The notes below the pieces were generated by a model. It was given only the letters and a program-made list of their open reading frames with translations. It was not told where the DNA came from and made no database searches. A stretch of DNA of 64,000 nucleotides from Deltaproteobacteria bacterium. Lineage in GTDB: Bacteria > Desulfobacterota > Syntrophia > Syntrophales > Smithellaceae. A program made the position numbers and the translations under genes. Position 1 is the first letter of the stretch. The number at the start of each line of letters is the position of its first letter. The DNA is taken from the NCBI GenBank assembly GCA_012729055.1, contig JAAYDW010000086.1, forward strand, positions 32,314-96,313. Reading direction: 5' to 3'. Shown in pieces: positions 32,902 through 41,688 of this stretch.

Positions 32902-34173
32902 ATGACACAACTGGAAAAAGCCCGCAGGGGCGTTGTTTCGGAAGAAATGAAAACCGCTGCGGCAGAGGAAGGCGTTGACGCGGAGGTCATCCGGCAGGGC
33001 ATGGCCGAGGGAACCATTGTGATTTGCCGGAACGTGAACCACGCGGGAATCAAGCCGCTGGCCATCGGCCGGGGACTTTGCACGAAGGTGAACGCCAATA
33101 TCGGTACGTCCAGGGATAACAACGATCTGGAGCTGGAGCTGGAAAAGATGCGCGTCGCCGAAGCGGCGGGCGCGGACGCGGTGATGGACCTGTCCACCGG
33201 CGGCGACCTGGCCGCAATTCGTAAGGCGGTGATGGAGCGGACGACCGTGGCCGTAGGCACGGTGCCGATTTACCAGGCGGCCGTAAAGGCGCTTGGCGAG
33301 CAGAAGGCCATTGCCGATATGACGGCCGATGATCTCTTCGACGTGATCGAAGAAAACGGCCGCGACGGAGTCGATTTTATCACGGTTCACTGCGGCGTGA
33401 CGCGCGCCAGCGTTGCAACGGTGGAAAAGCAGGGCCGGGTTCTGGGCATCGTCAGCCGCGGCGGCTCGATGACGGCCAACTGGATGCGCTGCAACGGACG
33501 GGAAAATCCGCTCTACGAGGAGTACGACCGGCTGCTGTCCATAGCGCGCCGCTATGATATGGTGCTGAGCCTCGGCGACGGCCTGCGTCCCGGCGCGATC
33601 GCCGATGCGACGGATTCGGGGCAGATCCACGAACTCATCGTGCTGGGGCAGCTTGCGGCCCGAGCGCGGGAGGCGGGCGTGCAGGTGATGATTGAAGGAC
33701 CGGGCCACGTGCCGATCCGCGATATCGAGGCCAACATCCGCCTGCAGAAGAAACTCTGCGCCGGCGCGCCGTTTTACGTCCTGGGGCCGCTGCCCACGGA
33801 CATCGCGCCGGGCTACGATCACATTACCTCCGCCATCGGCGGGGCCATCGCGGCGTCTGCGGGGGCGGATTTCCTCTGCTACGTGACGCCGGCCGAGCAT
33901 TTGCGGCTACCCACGCTGGCCGATGTCCGCGACGGCGTGATCGCCGCGAAAATCGCCGGGCACATCGCCGATATCGCCAAAGGGATTTCCGGCGCCGCAG
34001 AGCGCGACCGAAAAATGTCCGAGGCCCGCAAGGCTTTCGACTGGCAGCGACAGGTCGCTCTCTCCCTCGATCCGGAAAAAACCGTGGCGCTTTTAGAAAA
34101 AAGCAAAAGCGCCAATGAAGAAGGCTGCACCATGTGCGGCGAGTTCTGCGCAATCAAACTGGGCAGGAAATAA
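32902..34173 (+). CDS. thiC: Phosphomethylpyrimidine synthase ThiC
   Basis: MTQLEKARRGVVSEEM, NANIGTSRDNND, AVMDLSTGGDL, IEGPGHVPIRDIEANIRLQKKLCAGAPFYVLGPLPTDIAPGYDHI, CTMCGEFCAIK. Confidence 0.97.
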   Translation: MTQLEKARRGVVSEEMKTAAAEEGVDAEVIRQGMAEGTIVICRNVNHAGIKPLAIGRGLCTKVNANIGTSRDNNDLELELEKMRVAEAAGADAVMDLSTGGDLAAIRKAVMERTTVAVGTVPIYQAAVKALGEQKAIADMTADDLFDVIEENGRDGVDFITVHCGVTRASVATVEKQGRVLGIVSRGGSMTANWMRCNGRENPLYEEYDRLLSIARRYDMVLSLGDGLRPGAIADATDSGQIHELIVLGQLAARAREAGVQVMIEGPGHVPIRDIEANIRLQKKLCAGAPFYVLGPLPTDIAPGYDHITSAIGGAIAASAGADFLCYVTPAEHLRLPTLADVRDGVIAAKIAGHIADIAKGISGAAERDRKMSEARKAFDWQRQVALSLDPEKTVALLEKSKSANEEGCTMCGEFCAIKLGRK

Positions 34174-34191
34174 TTCGCGGGAGCAGAAGCC

Positions 34192-35541
34192 TTGACCGGG
34201 GAACCGGACGATCGAAACGGAAAAAAATACGCCGCCGCGCGGCGCATTGTGAGCCGACTTCAGAAAGCGGGCCATGAGTCCTATTTTGTCGGCGGCGCGG
34301 TGCGCGATTTTCTCCGGGGCGTGACGCCCGGCGACTATGACATCGCCACGGGCGCCCTGCCGGGCGAGGTGGCCGCGCTCTTCGACCGCACGGTGAGCGT
34401 CGGAGCGCGCTTCGGCGTGATGATGGTCGTAAGCGAGGGCTTCTCCTTCGAGGTGGCGACCTTTCGCAGCGACGACGTCTATGAAGACGGGCGCAGGCCG
34501 TCGCGCGTGCAGTATGCGTCGGCCCGCGAAGACGCGCTGCGGCGCGACTTCACCGTGAACGGCCTGTTCCTGGATCCGGAGAGCGGCGATCTTCTCGACT
34601 ACGTCGGCGGCCGCGCCGATCTGGCCAAAAAAATCATCCGCGCCATCGGCGATCCGGACGTCCGTTTCCGCGAAGACTATCTGCGCCTCCTGCGCGCGGT
34701 GCGCCTGGCCGCCAATCTTCATTTTACACTCGATCCGGAAACCCGCCGCGCCATCACAGCCGCCGCGGAAAACATCCGCCGCGTCAGCGCCGAAAGAATC
34801 GCGGAGGAGCTGCAGAAGATTCTCATCCGCGGCGGCGCGCGCCGGGGATTTGAGCTTTTGTCCGAAACCGGGCTTTTGGCCCTCCTTCTGCCGGAAGTCG
34901 AACAAATGCGGGGCGTGGCGCAGCCGCCGCGTTTTCATCCGGAAGGCGACGTCTGGGAACACACGATGCGACTGCTGGATATCCTGTCTTCCGAAACCGC
35001 GCCGCACACGAATCCGGCGCTCGCGTGGGCCGCGCTCCTGCACGACGTCGGCAAACCCGCCGCGAAAACCGAAGACGACCGGGGCATTCACTTTTACGGT
35101 CATGTCCGGCGGGGCGTGGCGATCGCCGAGGATCTGATGCGGCGTCTGCGCTTTTCCAACGCGCAGCGGGAAACCGTCGCGCGCCTCATCGGGCAGCACA
35201 TGGATTTCATGAACGTGACGAAGATGCGTCCCGCGCGTCTCAAGCGATTCCTCCGGATGCCGGATTTTGACCTGCATCTGCAACTGCATCGTCTGGACTG
35301 CCTGGCCTGCCACGGCCTGCTCGAGGATTACGACTTCTGCCGGGAACAGCTGCGGACGCTGGAGCGCGAAGCCCTGCACCCGCCGCGGCTCCTGACCGGA
35401 GACGATCTGTTGGCGATGGGCTATGCGCCGGGAAAACAAATCGGAGAGATTCTCCGGACGCTGGAAGAAGAGCAGCTCGAAGGAAGCATTTCCAGCAGGG
35501 AAGAAGCGGAGGCGTTTGTTCAAGCCCGCTGGGCGCGGTGA
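34192..35541 (+). CDS. CCA tRNA nucleotidyltransferase / poly(A) polymerase family with HD domain (TTG start)
   Basis: YFVGGAVRDFLRGVTPGDYDIATGA, YVGGRADL, RAIGDPDVRFREDYLRLLRAVRLAANL, HD: WAALLHDVGKP. Confidence 0.92.
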   Translation: MTGEPDDRNGKKYAAARRIVSRLQKAGHESYFVGGAVRDFLRGVTPGDYDIATGALPGEVAALFDRTVSVGARFGVMMVVSEGFSFEVATFRSDDVYEDGRRPSRVQYASAREDALRRDFTVNGLFLDPESGDLLDYVGGRADLAKKIIRAIGDPDVRFREDYLRLLRAVRLAANLHFTLDPETRRAITAAAENIRRVSAERIAEELQKILIRGGARRGFELLSETGLLALLLPEVEQMRGVAQPPRFHPEGDVWEHTMRLLDILSSETAPHTNPALAWAALLHDVGKPAAKTEDDRGIHFYGHVRRGVAIAEDLMRRLRFSNAQRETVARLIGQHMDFMNVTKMRPARLKRFLRMPDFDLHLQLHRLDCLACHGLLEDYDFCREQLRTLEREALHPPRLLTGDDLLAMGYAPGKQIGEILRTLEEEQLEGSISSREEAEAFVQARWAR

Positions 35542-35568
35542 CGACGCCGTGCGACAGGGAGACACATC

Positions 35569-36333
35569 ATGAAAAAAAGAAGATTGGCGGCTCAGGGTCC
35601 GGCGGTCCTTCTCCTGGCGGCGCTTTTGCTTGCCGCCTGCGGAGGATGCGCGGGAAAGGGCCGGCCCGATGCGGTCAAGCCGACCCGGCGTGCGCTGGCG
35701 ATGATGGGATACACCATTCAGGCCGGCGCGTTCGCGCAGGCGGAAAACGCCGTGCGTTTCACGCAGAAGCTGAAGACGCAGGGACTCGACGCGACATATT
35801 TCAAGGCCAAGGACGGATTGTTCAAGGTGCGCTTCGGCAACTATTCCGTCAAGGAGCAGGCCAGACAGCGGGCGCTCGCGCTCCGGAAGGCCGGCGTGAT
35901 CGAGGAATTCTATATCGTCGTTCCTGAAGAATATGCGGCGGCCCGGCGCGACGCGGCGTATTTACGCCGGTCACTGGTGCAGACCGCGCGCGACTTCATC
36001 GGTGTGCCGTATCTGTGGGGCGGCTCGTCTTCCGAAACGGGCTTTGACTGCAGCGGACTCACGATGACGGTGTATCAACTCAACGGGCTCGATCTCCCGC
36101 GTCACTCTGCGGCGCAGTACGACGCGGGAGAATCGATCGATCGCGGGGACCTCAAGGAAGGCGATCTGGTTTTTTTTCGGGTGAAAGGGCGCGGCAAAGT
36201 GTCGCATGTCGGCATCTACATCGGCGACGGGAAATTCATTCACGCGCCGTCGCGCGGAAAAAAAATCGGCGTCGATTCTCTTGCCGATGGTTACTACGCC
36301 CGTCATTATGTCGGCGCGAAAAATTACCTCTGA
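35569..36333 (+). CDS. SPOR + NlpC/P60 peptidoglycan hydrolase lipoprotein
   Basis: Lipobox-like LLAACGG; SPOR GYTIQAGAFAQAENAVRFTQKLK; NlpC/P60 YLWGGSSSETGFDCSGLTMTVY, KVSHVGIYIGDGKFIHA. Confidence 0.9.
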   Translation: MKKRRLAAQGPAVLLLAALLLAACGGCAGKGRPDAVKPTRRALAMMGYTIQAGAFAQAENAVRFTQKLKTQGLDATYFKAKDGLFKVRFGNYSVKEQARQRALALRKAGVIEEFYIVVPEEYAAARRDAAYLRRSLVQTARDFIGVPYLWGGSSSETGFDCSGLTMTVYQLNGLDLPRHSAAQYDAGESIDRGDLKEGDLVFFRVKGRGKVSHVGIYIGDGKFIHAPSRGKKIGVDSLADGYYARHYVGAKNYL

Positions 36334-36615
36334 TCGATGCGCATCCTGAAAGCCTTGCCGGCAAAGGGTTTCAGTGGTCTCGAGCATTCCTCTTGCGGAC
36401 GAAAAAAATCAATGCGGTTTTTTTGTCTTCATCGGACGCGCGCAAATAAATTTTTTTCTGAAGAAATAAAAAAAATAAAAAAAATGAATGTTTTTTTATA
36501 GTTTTTGTTGACCACGATAAAAAAATAAAGTAAAATTAAGCCACAAAAGAAATGAAACAGAAAAGACCGATCCCCAAAACAGGAAAGTAAACTCAATAAA
36601 AGGAGGCTAAACCCA

Positions 36616-36822
36616 ATGACAGCAACAGCAAAGAAAGCAGTAAAGAAGGCTGCAAAACCCGCCGCGAAGAAAGCAACGGCCAAGAAAGCAGTGAAGAAGG
36701 CTGCCAAGCCCGCCGCCAAGAAGGCTGTGAAGAAAGTTGCCAAGAAGGCTGCTGCTAAGAAACCCGCCGCCAAGAAACCCGCCGCGAAAAAAGTTGTCAA
36801 GAAGGCCGCAGCCAAAAAGTAG
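36616..36822 (+). CDS. Lys/Ala(Pro)-rich histone H1-like DNA-binding protein
   Basis: 68 aa composed of KKAxKKAAKPAAKK repeats; strong RBS aggaggc upstream. Confidence 0.8.
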   Translation: MTATAKKAVKKAAKPAAKKATAKKAVKKAAKPAAKKAVKKVAKKAAAKKPAAKKPAAKKVVKKAAAKK

Positions 36823-36840
36823 CATTTCCCGAACATCGTG

Positions 36841-36880
36841 ATTTAAAGAGCAGGCCAACAATATGGCCTGCTCTTTAAAT
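36841..36880. terminator. Bidirectional-capable terminator with perfect 17-bp arms
   Basis: ATTTAAAGAGCAGGCCA-acaata-TGGCCTGCTCTTTAAAT. Confidence 0.9.
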
Positions 36881-37059
36881 ATCAGCGCACCGATTCTCGT
36901 TTGTCGGTCGCTTCGCCGCTCGCCGTAAACCCGCGGATCACAAACCCTGTTTAAAAAAATTGCATTCAATGCTATGAGGAATCCGGATATGGTCCTCGCA
37001 AGGACAAGGCGTCCTTAAGGATTGCGTCCTTTCCGCATCCGCGTTTGCAGAGGTGATTG

Positions 37060-38631
37060 ATGACCAAAGACTTGATTCTCAGCATTGACAACGGTACGCA
37101 ATCCGTCCGGGCCCTGATTTTCGATCTGAAAGGAAGCCTGCTTTACAAATCCCGCGTTCCCATGCAGCCCTACGTTTCCCACGAGCCGGGCTGGGCGGAG
37201 CAGGATGTCGACTACTACTGGAAGTCGCTGTGCCGGGCCTGCCAGATGCTCTGGCAGGAAACGACCGTGCCGAAGGAAGCAATCGCGGGCGTCACGCTGA
37301 CCACGCAGCGCGCCACGATGATCAACCTGGACCGCAGCGGCAAACCGCTGCGGCCGGCGATGGTCTGGCTGGATCAGCGGCGCACCCCAGGATTGAAGCC
37401 CGTGGGCGGATTGTGGGGACTGGCCTTCAAGGTTTCGCGGATGAGCGAAACGGTGGCGTATCTGCAGGCGGAAGCGGAAAGCAACTGGATCAAACGCTAT
37501 CAGCCCGAGGTCTGGCGTAAAACGCACAAGTTTCTTTTTCTGTCCGGCTATCTCACCTATCGCTTGACCGGACGTTTTGTCGATTCGGTGGGCTGCCAGG
37601 TAGGTTATATTCCCTTCGATTATAAAAAGAAAACCTGGGCGTCGTCGTGGAGCTGGAAGTGGGAGGTGACGCAGGTCGAGCCCGACATGCTGCCGGAACT
37701 GATCGATCCCGCGGACGTTCTGGGACAGATCACGAAAGAGGCGGCCGCCGACACCGGCATTCCGGAAGGCCTGCCGCTCATCGCCGCCGCCGCGGACAAG
37801 GCCTGCGAAGTGATCGGCGCCGGGTGTCTGGAGCCGCACGTCGGCTGCCTGAGCTACGGCACCACCGCCACCATCAATACGACGCACTACAAGTACATCG
37901 AAGCGATTCCGCTCATTCCTCCCTATCCGTCGGCCGTTCCCGACGCCTACTCGCTGGAAATCCAGATCTACCGGGGCTACTGGATGGTGAGCTGGTTCAA
38001 GGAGCAGTTTGCGCCGATCGAACAGCAGCTGGCCGAGGAACAGAGCGTGGACGCGGAAACGCTGATTGAGAAGCTTCTGCACCAGGTGCCGCCGGGATCC
38101 ATGGGGCTGATCCTGCAGCCGTACTGGTCGCCGGGGATCAAGGTGCCGGGGCCGGAGGCCAAGGGCGCCGTCATCGGTTTCGGCGACGTGCACAACCGCG
38201 CGCATCTGTACCGCGCAATTCTGGAGGGCCTGGCCTATGCGCTCCGGGAGGGCAAGGAGAGGCAGGAAAAGCGCAGTGGCGTAGCAATGACGGAGCTGCG
38301 CGTGTCCGGCGGCGGATCGCAGAGCGACTCGGCCATGCAGCTCACCGCTGATATTTTCGGCATGCCGACGGCGCGGTCCCACATTTACGAAACCTCCGGG
38401 CTGGGCGCGGCGATCGACGCGGCGGTCGGTTTGAAGCTGCATCGCACTTTCAAGAAAGCGGTTGCCGAGATGACCCACATCGGACGGTATTTCGAACCGA
38501 ACGTCAATACCCACAAAATCTACAACCAGCTCTACAAGCGCGTCTACAAGCAGATGTACCGGAAACTGAAACCGCTCTACGAGGAGATCCGCGACATTAC
38601 CGGGTATCCTCCCCGCGCCGGAGAAGAGTGA
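37060..38631 (+). CDS. FGGY-family carbohydrate kinase
   Basis: [73 protein letters not shown]. Confidence 0.9.
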   Translation: MTKDLILSIDNGTQSVRALIFDLKGSLLYKSRVPMQPYVSHEPGWAEQDVDYYWKSLCRACQMLWQETTVPKEAIAGVTLTTQRATMINLDRSGKPLRPAMVWLDQRRTPGLKPVGGLWGLAFKVSRMSETVAYLQAEAESNWIKRYQPEVWRKTHKFLFLSGYLTYRLTGRFVDSVGCQVGYIPFDYKKKTWASSWSWKWEVTQVEPDMLPELIDPADVLGQITKEAAADTGIPEGLPLIAAAADKACEVIGAGCLEPHVGCLSYGTTATINTTHYKYIEAIPLIPPYPSAVPDAYSLEIQIYRGYWMVSWFKEQFAPIEQQLAEEQSVDAETLIEKLLHQVPPGSMGLILQPYWSPGIKVPGPEAKGAVIGFGDVHNRAHLYRAILEGLAYALREGKERQEKRSGVAMTELRVSGGGSQSDSAMQLTADIFGMPTARSHIYETSGLGAAIDAAVGLKLHRTFKKAVAEMTHIGRYFEPNVNTHKIYNQLYKRVYKQMYRKLKPLYEEIRDITGYPPRAGEE

Positions 38632-38634
38632 TGC

Positions 38635-38666
38635 CCACCATCCACCATCCACCATCCACCATTCAC
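38635..38666. repeat. Heptamer tandem repeat (CCACCAT)x4 + TCACC
   Basis: ccaccatccaccatccaccatccaccattcacc immediately after FGGY kinase stop. Confidence 0.9.
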
Positions 38667-38736
38667 CCTATTGACAGGAGCGGCAAACCGGCATATAGCA
38701 ACGCCATTAAAAATTTTTAAAAGGCAGATTTCAATC

Positions 38737-39495
38737 ATGCTGGAACTGAAGAACATCTACTTTACCATCCCGGAGAGCGAAGAGCGCGAAGGCGGCCGCC
38801 GCAACATCATCAACGGCATCGATTACGTCTTCGAAAAAGGGAAATTCTACGCGATTACCGGGCCCAACGGCAGCGGCAAGACGACGCTCGCCAAACTGAT
38901 CATGGGTATCTATCCCCTGTCGCAGGGGACGATCCTTTTTAAGGGGCAGGACATTTCCCCCCTTTCCATCACCGAACGGGCCAAGGCCGGCATCGCTTAC
39001 AGCTTTCAGCAGCCGGCGCGCTTCAAGGGCATCACGTTTCGCGACCTCCTGACGATCGCCACGGGCGTCGACGACGAGCGCAAGCTCCTGGAGATTCTCG
39101 GCCGCGTGGGCATCTGCCCCCTGTCCTTCCTCGATAAAGAGGTGGATGCGAGGCTCTCCGGCGGAGAAATCAAGAAAATCGAGCTGGCGACGACCATCGC
39201 CGCCAATCCCGCGCTGGCCATTTACGACGAGCCGGACACGGGCATCGATTTGTGGACGATCGGTCCGATGGTGAGCCTGCTGAAAAAAGAACTGGCCGAA
39301 CGCCAAACGACCACCATCGTGGTCAGCCATAACCGGGCCTTTCTGGAGGCGGCGGACGTGGTGATGATCATCAATTCCGGCCGGATCGTTTATGACGGAA
39401 ACCTCGAGGGCGCCATGCCGCTGCTGGATGATTTGAGCGTGTGCACCTACCGGGACAGTTGTGAAGGAGAGCGTGATGCTGGATGCTATCGATAA
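38737..39495 (+). CDS. sufC: SufC-like ABC ATPase
   Basis: AITGPNGSGKTTLAKLIMG, FQQPARFKGITFRDLL, LSGGEIKKIELATTIAANPALAIYDEPDTGIDLWTIGPMVSLL. Confidence 0.85.
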   Translation: MLELKNIYFTIPESEEREGGRRNIINGIDYVFEKGKFYAITGPNGSGKTTLAKLIMGIYPLSQGTILFKGQDISPLSITERAKAGIAYSFQQPARFKGITFRDLLTIATGVDDERKLLEILGRVGICPLSFLDKEVDARLSGGEIKKIELATTIAANPALAIYDEPDTGIDLWTIGPMVSLLKKELAERQTTTIVVSHNRAFLEAADVVMIINSGRIVYDGNLEGAMPLLDDLSVCTYRDSCEGERDAGCYR

Positions 39496-40396
39496 AACCC
39501 TGTTGAAAACCGTTGCGGATCTGGAGGGGCTTCCCAAAGGCGCCTACAATATCCGGAAAAACGGCAAGCTGCTGAGCCGGCAGGTGTCGGCCAATATCGA
39601 CATTGAATCCAACGCCGAAGGGACGGGAATCGTGGTGACCGTCAAACCGGGAACCAAGAACGAATCGGTGCATATTCCCGTCATCTTAAGCCAGGCCGGC
39701 CTTTACGATGTCGTCTACAATACCTTCATCATCGGAGAAGACGCGGACGTGACCATCGTCGCCGGATGCGGCATTCACTGCGGCTCGTCCGAACCGGAAG
39801 GACACGCCGGCATTCACGAGTTTCAGGTCGGAAAAAGGGCGAAGGTGACCTACGTCGAAAAACACTACGCCTCGGGCGACGGCCGCGGCCGGCGGAGCCT
39901 CAATCCCACCACCAGGGTGTTTTTGGCCGAAGGCGCGCGCGCAGAAATGGAATTGACGCAGATTGCCGGCGTGGACGAGGCCAATCGGGTCAACGAGGCG
40001 GACCTGGGACCGGACAGCATGCTGCTCATTACGGAACGGGTCCTGACGGACGGGGACCAGAGCGCCGTGTCCACCAACAACATCGTGATGAAAGGCGCGG
40101 GCAGCCGCGCCAACATGATCTCGCGGTCGGTCATGAAAGGCAACTCCAAACAGATCTTTTACGCGACGATTGACGCGCAAAACCGGTGCTTCGGCCATAT
40201 CGAATGCGATGCGATCATCATGGACAACGGGACCAACGAAACCATGCCGTCGCTCAAAGCCGGCCATCCCGACGCTGAGCTGACCCATGAAGCGTCGATC
40301 GGCAAAATCGCCAACGATCAGTTGACGAAGCTGATGAGCCTGGGTCTGACGTACGATCAGGCAGTCAACCGCATCATTCAGGGCTTTCTGAAGTAA
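39476..40396 (+). CDS. sufB: SufB/SufD-family Fe-S scaffold protein
   Basis: Overlaps SufC; GKRAKVTYVEKHY, ECDAIIMDNGTNETMPSLKAGHPDAELTHEASIGKIANDQLTKLMSLGLTYDQAVNRIIQGFL. Confidence 0.88.
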   Translation: MLDAIDKTLLKTVADLEGLPKGAYNIRKNGKLLSRQVSANIDIESNAEGTGIVVTVKPGTKNESVHIPVILSQAGLYDVVYNTFIIGEDADVTIVAGCGIHCGSSEPEGHAGIHEFQVGKRAKVTYVEKHYASGDGRGRRSLNPTTRVFLAEGARAEMELTQIAGVDEANRVNEADLGPDSMLLITERVLTDGDQSAVSTNNIVMKGAGSRANMISRSVMKGNSKQIFYATIDAQNRCFGHIECDAIIMDNGTNETMPSLKAGHPDAELTHEASIGKIANDQLTKLMSLGLTYDQAVNRIIQGFLK

Positions 40397-40467
40397 AGAT
40401 CAGCGCAGCCGACCGGAAGACGGCGGCGCTGATCCGTTTCGGCCGGACCTCGGCCGCCCTTCTCGTT

Positions 40468-40710
40468 GTGCAATCCGGTAAATCTCAGTGGTCGTCTTCC
40501 CCCCTCGAGGCGTTTGCTTTCTGTCACCGAGGCGTCTATTCCCTGAAGACGGGCGATTATGCCGCAGCCCGAAACGCGTTTCGAAAGGCTTTGCAGGCAT
40601 CCGCCGGTCAGCCGGAAAATATCGACTGGCTGGCGCTGCGGCGGAACGCCGCGCCGGGATACGGCATGCCCGCGCTGGCGGCCGCGGGCCGGAAGGAGAC
40701 CGTCCGGTAA
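40468..40710 (+). CDS. Possible short TPR-like ORF or degenerate gene
   Basis: FCHRGVYSLKTGDYAAARNAFRKALQAS resembles one TPR; frame is open upstream toward sufB stop; no clear RBS. Confidence 0.3.
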   Translation: MQSGKSQWSSSPLEAFAFCHRGVYSLKTGDYAAARNAFRKALQASAGQPENIDWLALRRNAAPGYGMPALAAAGRKETVR

Positions 40711-40842
40711 TCTTCTTGCACGGTTGTTTTTTATCTGTTAAAAGATGCCCCAAATGACGCGGCAACGGGTTGCTTTTTCCCCCGCCTTTTCCCGGCGGCC
40801 GAGAGCAACGGCTGTTTCAATACCTTGCTGGGAGTTGATTTC

Positions 40843-41688
40843 ATGCAGGACCCCTCATCGGCGAAGAGCCGGCGGGCGACCGCTTATCTGATGGAAAGTG
40901 AAGAGGAGGCGATTCGCCTGGACGTGAAAACGGACCGGGACGCCGTGCGCCGGCAGGCGCTGTGGTGCGGCGTCGGGCCGGGGCTGCGCGTTCTGGATGC
41001 GGGATGCGGCGCCGGCATCACCACGTCCATTCTCGCCGATGTGGTTGTGCCCGGCGGCGGCGTGCTGGGTGTTGACTACTCTCCCCAGCGGATCGATTAC
41101 GCCGCAGCGCATTACGGAGGGGAGAGGGGGGTTGCCTTTGCGCTGCACGATCTGCGCGAGCCGCTCACCCGTTTCGGGACGTTTGATCTGATCTGGGTGC
41201 GCTTTGTGCTGGAATACCACCGCAGCGCCGCCGGAGCCATCGTCCGCAACCTGCTCGAGTGTCTGAAGCCGGGAGGGCGTCTGTGCCTTCTCGATCTGGA
41301 TTACAATTGTCTGACTCATCATGAACTGCCGGAAGCGACGATGGACGCGCTGCAAAAAATCATGCGCGCCGTGGACGAGCGGTTCGACTTTGACACCTTT
41401 ATCGGACGCAAATTGTATTCGCTCCTCTACGACGCCGGATTGGAAGACATCCGGGTCGAACTCGCGGCGCACAATCTGTTTTACGGTCCGATGAAGGAAA
41501 GCGACAAATTCAACCTCATGAAGAAAATCGAAATCGCAGGAAGCGCCGTGAACGATGTAATCGAAGCCTGCTATCCGGGAGGGTATGCCCGGTTTTATGA
41601 AGACTTCGTACGCCACCTGGACGATCCGCGGCGATTCACCTATACGCCGCTTTTGATGACGAGCGGCCGCAAGCCCGCGTCCGGTTAG
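40843..41688 (+). CDS. Class I SAM-dependent methyltransferase
   Basis: LRVLDAGCGAGITTSILADVVVPGGGVLGVDYSPQRIDYA; LLECLKPGGRLCLLDLDYN. Confidence 0.88.
   Translation: MQDPSSAKSRRATAYLMESEEEAIRLDVKTDRDAVRRQALWCGVGPGLRVLDAGCGAGITTSILADVVVPGGGVLGVDYSPQRIDYAAAHYGGERGVAFALHDLREPLTRFGTFDLIWVRFVLEYHRSAAGAIVRNLLECLKPGGRLCLLDLDYNCLTHHELPEATMDALQKIMRAVDERFDFDTFIGRKLYSLLYDAGLEDIRVELAAHNLFYGPMKESDKFNLMKKIEIAGSAVNDVIEACYPGGYARFYEDFVRHLDDPRRFTYTPLLMTSGRKPASG

Noticed and set aside
32104-34173. 689-aa plus-strand ORF covering thiD and thiC
   Set aside because: Its first part is an out-of-frame reading of thiD; the true thiC begins at MTQLEKARRG (32902).
36616-36822. Repetitive DNA here as a possible CRISPR or satellite
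   Set aside because: Repeats are irregular codon repeats of a Lys/Ala-rich protein, with no spacer/repeat periodicity.
37015-38655. 546-aa minus-strand ORF opposite the FGGY kinase
   Set aside because: Shadow ORF; the kinase on the plus strand is fully supported.
38632-38670. Heptamer tract as CRISPR or coding repeat
   Set aside because: No spacers; a 7-nt period breaks frame and lies between a stop codon and the next gene.
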